Shown here: positions 59,026 through 64,000 of the stretch, piece after piece
Layout of the letters: each line of letters begins with the position of its first letter
How positions within the stretch are numbered: the stretch's first letter is position 1
From: Paenibacillus sp. DMB20
Lineage (GTDB): Bacteria; Bacillota; Bacilli; Paenibacillales; Paenibacillaceae
Direction of reading: 5' to 3'
Assembly: GCF_000987955.1 (NCBI RefSeq)
Contig: NZ_LAZU01000037.1
Location: 310,001 to 374,000 of the forward strand
Length of the DNA: 64,000 nucleotides
Program-made: the position numbers and the translations under genes
The notes under the pieces: generated by a model
Database searches by the model: none
Seen by the model: the letters and a program-made list of their open reading frames with translations, nothing else
What the model was told of the DNA's origin: nothing

Positions 59026-59910
59026 TCATTCAACATTTGCGGCTTGTTCACGAATCTTCTCCAGTTCCGCTTTCATTTCGACAACACGGTTCACCAGAGT
59101 CAGATGATTGGCTTTCGATCCAATCGTATTGACCTCTCTGTTCATTTCCTGGATCAGAAAATCGAGCTTGCGGCCGGCCGGGCCCTCCTGATATAAAAGC
59201 CGCCTGCACTGATCCAGATGGCTTTTCAGGCGGGTCAGCTCTTCGTCGATATTCGAGCGTTCCGCAAACAAGGCGACCTCCATTCCAAACATATGCTCAT
59301 CGAAAGTCAATGAACCGTCGTTCAAAGACTCCAGCCGCTGACGCAGCCGGGCACGGTACTCCTCCGTCACGGTAGGGGCCAGGCCGGCCATTTCGGCATG
59401 CATCAGCTGAAGACGGTCGATCCGCTGCTCAATGTCCTTTGCCAGATGAGAGCCTTCGACCGTTCGCATGTGCATCAGCCCGTCCAAAGCTTGATCCAGG
59501 CCGCCGCATAAGGCGTCGGCCCACTGCTCCTGCACCCCTTCGTCCGGCTTCTCATTGCGGCTGATCAGAACATCAGGCAGTGAAAGAATATCGCTCACGG
59601 TAGGCATCCCTTCAACGCCAAGGCGCCGAAGTTCATCCGCGGCCTGCAAATAAGCCTTGACCATGGCATGATTAAGCGCCGCCGAGACATTCTCGCCGTC
59701 GCTTTCCTTATTAATGTACACATCAATCCGCCCGCGTCCGATCCGAGATTGTATTCTCCTTTTTAAAGAGTCCTCAAATGAAGCCCATTCCCGGGGCATT
59801 CGGAACAATACTTCACAGTAACGGTGATTGACGGATTTAACCTCAAAAGTAACCGTGTACCCTGCGAACTTGATGGCGGATTGACCAAATCCGGTCATGC
59901 TTAATGACAT
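59026..59910 (-). CDS. YicC/YloC-family endoribonuclease
   Basis: The 294-residue protein begins MSLSMTGFGQSAIKFAGYTV and carries SVNHRYCEVLFRMPREW and the C-terminal block KLDFLIQEMNREVNTIGSKA (DUF1732). Members have been linked to endoribonuclease activity on small RNAs in enterobacteria and to stationary-phase survival; B. subtilis YloC is the counterpart. The start at 59910 has GGATGTGA upstream; the open frame upstream overlaps the next gene's end and is not supported. Confidence 0.92.
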   Translation of the reverse strand: MSLSMTGFGQSAIKFAGYTVTFEVKSVNHRYCEVLFRMPREWASFEDSLKRRIQSRIGRGRIDVYINKESDGENVSAALNHAMVKAYLQAADELRRLGVEGMPTVSDILSLPDVLISRNEKPDEGVQEQWADALCGGLDQALDGLMHMRTVEGSHLAKDIEQRIDRLQLMHAEMAGLAPTVTEEYRARLRQRLESLNDGSLTFDEHMFGMEVALFAERSNIDEELTRLKSHLDQCRRLLYQEGPAGRKLDFLIQEMNREVNTIGSKANHLTLVNRVVEMKAELEKIREQAANVE

Positions 59911-59948
59911 CGGAATCACATCCATTGTACTATTGTAATTGATATTTA

Positions 59949-61823
59949 TTAATGAAACAAGTGGGACAATCGGCGACCCGATATCTCCCAAACATATTCC
60001 GTCAGAGAGACGCTCATGTCGTAAAACATGAACGGAGTCATCAGGTAAATGCCCTTAAAATGCTCCGCTGCGACATCCAGCAGTTCCTTCCCGATCTGGA
60101 CCCCCATAGCGCGGCCTTCCTCGCCCTCAAGTCCGGCCATGCGGCTGCGAACTTCGTCAGAGAGCTGTATGCCCGGCACCTCGTTATGAAGATACTCCGC
60201 ATTGCGTCCGCTCGCCAAAGGCATGATTCCAACGAAAATCGGAATGTCCAAATGCTTGGTAGCCTCTCTCATCCTTACGATTAACTCAGGGTCATATACC
60301 GGTTGGGTCATAACGTAGTCCGCTCCGCTCGCGATTTTCTTCTCGAGTCTTTGAACCGCCTTATCAAGATGCCGGACGTTCGGGTTAAACGCTGCGCCCA
60401 CCACGAATTTCGCTTTTTGCTTGAGCGGCTTGCCGGAAAACGCGATGCCCTCGTTCAGCTGTTTGATCATCCGGATAATTTCGAAAGAAGTCAAATCATA
60501 AACGGAGCTGGATCCCGGCAGATCGCCGAACTTTGCAGGGTCGCCCGTTACGGCCAAAACATGATCGATGCCAAGCGCGTCAAAGCCCATCATATGCGAC
60601 TGGGTGCCGATTAAATTCCGGTCCCGGCAGGCGATATGAATAAGCGGCCTAAGACCGATCCGGTTCTGGACGAGGTGGCCCAGCGCCATATTGCTCATGC
60701 GGGTGACCGCCAGAGAATTGTCTGCCAGGGTTAAGGCGTCCGCTCCGGCCCTTTTCAGCGCTTCGGCCCCCTTCATGAATTTGGTAATGTCCAAATCCCG
60801 GGGCGGATCAAGCTCCACGATAACCGTATGCCGTTCCTTCACCAGATCGACCAGGGTCGGCTCCCCACGTCTTTCTTGGACCGGCACCTGTTCCAAATGC
60901 TCATGAATCACGATGCGCTCGATTTCCCCTTCGATCGGTTCCGGCAAGGTGACGGGCACATAACCGGACAGCGAGGCTGAAATTTCGGCAATATGCTCCG
61001 GCGTCGTACCGCAGCATCCGCCGATGATCCGCGCGCCCATGTCGGCAAACTTCACCGCCATTTTGCCGAAATACTCCGGACTCGCCCCAAAGCGGTACTC
61101 TCCGTCCACGTAATCGGCAATACCCGCATTGGGAAATACGGAGGCCGGTAGGGACTTGGCGTTTTCCAGCGTTTCCAGTGCGCGCATCATGCCGTTAGGC
61201 CCCGTCCGGCAGTTGAAGCCGAACACATCGGCTCCCTCCTGGCGCACGATCCGGAGGGCATCTTTCATGGTGTATCCATCAAGCGTACGCGCGATGTCCT
61301 CTACCGCAAACTGGGATATGACCGGCACGTCGCTCACCTGCCGGACCTGAGACAGGGCCAGCAGCATTTCTTCCACGTCATAAAAGGTTTCCAGCAAAAT
61401 TCCGTCCACGCCTTCGGTCAGCAGCGCATGAATCTGCTGCGCGAAGTGAGACTTCAGCTCCGCGGAGGAGATATTGTTCCGCTTTCCTCCCCGGATGGAG
61501 CCGATCGCGCCGACGACATAGCCGTTATTGCCGGCAGCCTCGCGCGCGATCCGCACGCCGGCACGGTTAATCTCTTCCACCTTGGATTCCAATCCGTATT
61601 TGGAAAGCTTGTCATAGTTTGCCGAAAACGTATTGCTTTCAAGCACCTGGGCACCGGATTCCATATATTGGCGATGCACGTCCCCTATCACTTCGGGTGA
61701 AGTCAAATTCAGCTCTTCATAGGATATCCCTACCGGAAATCCTTTTTGATATAAGAAAGTACCCATCGCTCCGTCACCGATCAGTACTCTGTTTTCCCAT
61801 GCTTGCCGCAGATCCGGTTTCAT
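59949..61823 (-). CDS. Bifunctional homocysteine S-methyltransferase / methylenetetrahydrofolate reductase (YitJ type)
   Basis: The 624-residue fusion has an N-terminal homocysteine methyltransferase barrel (LIGDGAMGTFLYQKGFPVGI) with zinc-binding cysteines in FGFNCRTGPNGMM and IGGCCGTTPEHIAEI. The C-terminal MTHFR barrel (from about 330) shows ELDPPRDLDITKF, ADALTLADNSLAVTRMSNMA and VTGDPAKFGD. It supplies methionine and methyltetrahydrofolate. The start at 61823 (MKPDLRQAWENRVLIGDGAM) follows GGGGGGAG. The B. subtilis yitJ gene has a SAM riboswitch, but none is visible in the 188 bases here, only a terminator. Confidence 0.93.
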   Translation of the reverse strand: MKPDLRQAWENRVLIGDGAMGTFLYQKGFPVGISYEELNLTSPEVIGDVHRQYMESGAQVLESNTFSANYDKLSKYGLESKVEEINRAGVRIAREAAGNNGYVVGAIGSIRGGKRNNISSAELKSHFAQQIHALLTEGVDGILLETFYDVEEMLLALSQVRQVSDVPVISQFAVEDIARTLDGYTMKDALRIVRQEGADVFGFNCRTGPNGMMRALETLENAKSLPASVFPNAGIADYVDGEYRFGASPEYFGKMAVKFADMGARIIGGCCGTTPEHIAEISASLSGYVPVTLPEPIEGEIERIVIHEHLEQVPVQERRGEPTLVDLVKERHTVIVELDPPRDLDITKFMKGAEALKRAGADALTLADNSLAVTRMSNMALGHLVQNRIGLRPLIHIACRDRNLIGTQSHMMGFDALGIDHVLAVTGDPAKFGDLPGSSSVYDLTSFEIIRMIKQLNEGIAFSGKPLKQKAKFVVGAAFNPNVRHLDKAVQRLEKKIASGADYVMTQPVYDPELIVRMREATKHLDIPIFVGIMPLASGRNAEYLHNEVPGIQLSDEVRSRMAGLEGEEGRAMGVQIGKELLDVAAEHFKGIYLMTPFMFYDMSVSLTEYVWEISGRRLSHLFH

Positions 61824-61892
61824 CGTACTCCCCCCGCCTGACTTTTGTTTCATCTTAATGTATCATAAATCTCTCTGAAAGATAAAGAGACA

Positions 61893-61920
61893 AAGAGGAG
61901 ACCTTTTGGGGCCTCCTCTT
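61893..61920. terminator. Intrinsic terminator between dapF and the yitJ-type gene
   Basis: AAGAGGAG (61893-61900) pairs with CTCCTCTT (61913-61920). On the minus strand the hairpin is followed by TTTGTCTCTTTA. It most simply ends dapF transcripts, though it lies in the leader of the next gene and could also act as an attenuator. Confidence 0.75.
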
Positions 61921-62010
61921 GGCAGGTTTTCAAGCTTTAACGGCAGCTCTAACCCTCATTAAACCGATACCGCAGCACAAATCTGCTTACAGAAAAATTT
62001 TCAAGGCCCT

Positions 62011-62850
62011 TTAAAAATCCTGGGCGGTCCCCTCATAAACAAACTCGGCCGGCCCGGTCATATAGACATGGTTATCCTTCTCGTTCCATTCGATAAACAA
62101 CTCTCCGCCTTTCAGGGAAACCACGGAGGACCTGTCCGTGAAACCGTTCAGTACCGAAGCGACCAATGTCGCACAGGCGCCCGTTCCGCAAGCCAACGTC
62201 GGACCGGCTCCTCGCTCCCACACCCGCATATCAACGTGCCCACGGTCGCGGACGGTGGCAAACTCCACGTTGATTTTTTTCGGGAACAGGGGATGTCCTT
62301 CCAGCTTGGGACCCCAAGCCATAAGGTCGAAGGAAACGGCATCGTCGACATAAATAACGCAGTGCGGATTGCCCATGGATACGGCGGTGAATCGAAATTC
62401 CCTCCCTTCAACCTCGACCGGATGGTTTAGTACCGGATTTTGGTCCAGCACCGTAGGTACCTCCAAGCCTTCCAGCACCGGCTCGCCCATATCCACCCTC
62501 ACCGTTTGTACGCGGCCGTCTTCAATATCAAGACTCAGATCCTGAACGCCTGCCCCCAGCGTTTCGACGGTAAGCCGTTCCTTCCGCGCATAACCTTTAT
62601 CGTAGACGTATTTAGCCACGCAGCGGATGGCATTGCCGCACTGCTCAGCCTCCGTTCCGTCCGAATTGATGATGCGCATGCTGAAATCCGCCCGACCCGA
62701 AGGAAGGATATAGACAAGCCCGTCAGCACCGAAGCCAAAATAACGGTTGCATAATTTTACAGCCAAATCCGCCGCATTTTCCGGCAGGCCCTTCTCGCCG
62801 TATATGATAATAAAGTCATTTCCCAATCCATGCATTTTCGAAAATTGCAT
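62011..62850 (-). CDS. dapF: Diaminopimelate epimerase
   Basis: Interconverts LL- and meso-diaminopimelate for lysine and peptidoglycan. The two catalytic cysteines are in TEAEQCGNAIRCVAKY and LACGTGACATLVAS. The start at 62850 (MQFSKMHGLGNDFIII) follows GAGGAGATG; the frame opens ten codons earlier. Length 279 is typical. A promoter-like TTGAAA-N16-TAAACT lies about 100 bases upstream between it and the ATPase gene. Confidence 0.95.
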   Translation of the reverse strand: MQFSKMHGLGNDFIIIYGEKGLPENAADLAVKLCNRYFGFGADGLVYILPSGRADFSMRIINSDGTEAEQCGNAIRCVAKYVYDKGYARKERLTVETLGAGVQDLSLDIEDGRVQTVRVDMGEPVLEGLEVPTVLDQNPVLNHPVEVEGREFRFTAVSMGNPHCVIYVDDAVSFDLMAWGPKLEGHPLFPKKINVEFATVRDRGHVDMRVWERGAGPTLACGTGACATLVASVLNGFTDRSSVVSLKGGELFIEWNEKDNHVYMTGPAEFVYEGTAQDF

Positions 62851-62976
62851 AAAACCCATCTCCTCTGCGGCTCCTGACAAGCAAAACAGCGGCCTTATCG
62901 CCCTTGTTTAAGGGTAATGGCGTTTTGCTAGTGTGAGAAAAAGTTTACCGCAGAAGGACGGGTTTTCAAATTTACT

Positions 62977-64000
62977 TTATGCTGAAAGGTTTGCACTTTT
63001 TGTCATCATGCCGCGTCTATTCCGATGGCGGCGTCCGCCCCACACGCTTCCCGCTCCCATGAGGAAGGTCGGGATTCCTCCTGCGACAAGCGTAATGGCC
63101 CACTCCCTGAAGCCGAGCGGAACGGTTTTGAAAATCGGCTGCAGCGCTTCAATGTACATCACGCCAAGCATAAGCAGGACCGAGGACAGAACGGCAAGCA
63201 CAAGGTACTTGTTCTGAAGCGGATTCCGGTGGAAGACCGAACGCGAGCTGCGGCAGTCGAACACATGGATGAGCTGTGCCATGACAAGGGTCGCAAAAGC
63301 AACCGACTGCGCTTTGGCCAACTGGCCGGCCTGATCCGGTGCTGTCCGCAGCGTAAGCCAGAACGCTCCCAATGTGCAGAAGCCGATCAGGACGCCGCGG
63401 CTTATGATTTTCCAGCCCAGGCGTCTTGCGAAAATGTTCTCCTTGGCGCCGCGCGGCTTGTGCTCCATCAGATCCTTTTCGGGCTGATCGACGCCGAGCG
63501 CCATCGCAGGAAGTCCATCCGTCACAAGGTTCACCCATAGAATCTGGATGGGTGCGAGCGGGAGCGGCAGTCCCATCATCATGGCAAAGAACATGGTCAG
63601 GATTTCGCCCACATTGGAAGCGAGAAGATAGCGGATAAACTTGCGGATATTCTCGTAGATGCTCCGCCCTTCTTCAATCGCCGCAACGATCGTTGAGAAA
63701 TTGTCGTCGCTGAGCACAAGCGCGGAAGCCTCTTTGGTCACGTCCGTACCGGTAATGCCCATGGAGATTCCGATATCGGCGGCTTTGATGGCAGGTGCAT
63801 CGTTCACCCCGTCTCCCGTCATGGCCACCACATGCCCTTTCCGCTGCAGCGACTTCACGATTCGGAGCTTATGCTCGGGCGACACCCGGGCATATACGTA
63901 AGTCTGGTCCACTTTGGCATCCAGCTGCTTATCATCCAGCCGCGACAACTCCTGCCCTGTCATGGAAAGTCCTCCACGCGGCATGATGCCGAGCTGGGAA
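62977..64000 (-). CDS. Ca2+-transporting P-type ATPase, C-terminal part (gene continues past the right end)
   Basis: Partial gene; the frame is open to base 64000 and the start lies outside. The end of the P domain is present (MTGDGVNDAPAIKAADIGIS MG region) followed by membrane helices M5-M10. The ion-site sequences NVGEILTMFF and WVNLVTDGLPAMALGVD are those of SERCA-type type-IIA pumps. It ends with a basic tail (GGRRHRNRRGMM). Calcium or manganese export is the likely role. No clear terminator follows before dapF. Confidence 0.9.
   Translation of the reverse strand, partial: SQLGIMPRGGLSMTGQELSRLDDKQLDAKVDQTYVYARVSPEHKLRIVKSLQRKGHVVAMTGDGVNDAPAIKAADIGISMGITGTDVTKEASALVLSDDNFSTIVAAIEEGRSIYENIRKFIRYLLASNVGEILTMFFAMMMGLPLPLAPIQILWVNLVTDGLPAMALGVDQPEKDLMEHKPRGAKENIFARRLGWKIISRGVLIGFCTLGAFWLTLRTAPDQAGQLAKAQSVAFATLVMAQLIHVFDCRSSRSVFHRNPLQNKYLVLAVLSSVLLMLGVMYIEALQPIFKTVPLGFREWAITLVAGGIPTFLMGAGSVWGGRRHRNRRGMMTKSANLSA

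Noticed and set aside
61824-62010. SAM riboswitch upstream of the yitJ-type gene
   Set aside because: The region has a terminator hairpin but none of the conserved S-box core (kink-turn and GGAGGGA-type segments).

Overview
The window looks like chromosomal DNA of a spore-forming Bacillota of the Paenibacillus type. The evidence is a housekeeping run (yicC-remA-gmk-rpoZ-coaBC-priA-def-fmt-rsmB-rlmN-prpC-prkC-rsgA-rpe-spoVM, then rpmB) in the Bacillus/Paenibacillus order, the sporulation genes spoVM and a probable spoVIF, strong AGGAGG-type ribosome binding sites with several TTG and GTG starts, a secreted RCC1/stalk-domain protein, and many AraC regulators paired with Gfo/Idh/MocA sugar oxidoreductases. 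I see no tRNA, rRNA, CRISPR, prophage or intact insertion sequence.

Layout. 1-15 kb: accessory carbohydrate region with a SulP anion transporter, a serine-recombinase-like protein lacking its catalytic serine, an RCC1/stalk protein, four AraC-family regulators (one partial), four Gfo/Idh/MocA oxidoreductases, an aldo/keto reductase, a GNAT acetyltransferase, a YbjQ-family protein and a transglutaminase-like protein. 15-31.4 kb: a nitrate-respiration island, all on the minus strand. It holds narGHJI, the oxygen/nitrate sensing system nreABC, a NarK-type transporter fused to a PAS domain, and molybdenum-cofactor genes moeB, moeA, mobB, moaE, moaD, mobA and moaA, followed by ywiC. No moaC is seen. 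31.6-38.9 kb: a fifth Gfo oxidoreductase, an MFS remnant, an SOS cassette behind a near-perfect LexA box (unknown protein, Y-family polymerase, YolD-like protein), a purine permease, a SRAP peptidase and a SpoVIF-like protein. 38.9-62.9 kb: recG, a FakB-like DegV protein, a FakA-like protein, rpmB, and the core cluster from spoVM back to yicC, then a methionine/folate gene (yitJ type) and dapF. The right end carries the 3' part of a Ca2+-type P-ATPase.

Two features cut across the window. First, about twenty single-base frameshifts interrupt otherwise good genes, including priA, fmt, rsmB, prkC and narG. Sixteen are one extra base in a homopolymer run, which points to sequencing error rather than biology. 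Coordinates given for such genes span the whole inferred gene. Second, a dispersed repeat of two consecutive hairpins (about 100-215 bp, six full or partial copies) sits in intergenic regions, each copy abutting an intrinsic terminator. The hairpin stems are kept by compensatory changes between copies (GTCT/AGAC in two, GTCC/GGAC in another). One copy forms the 3' end of the aldo/keto reductase gene, and three cluster around rpmB and spoVM, where an Asp23-family gene (yloU) would be expected but is absent. I regard this repeat as the best candidate for something undescribed.
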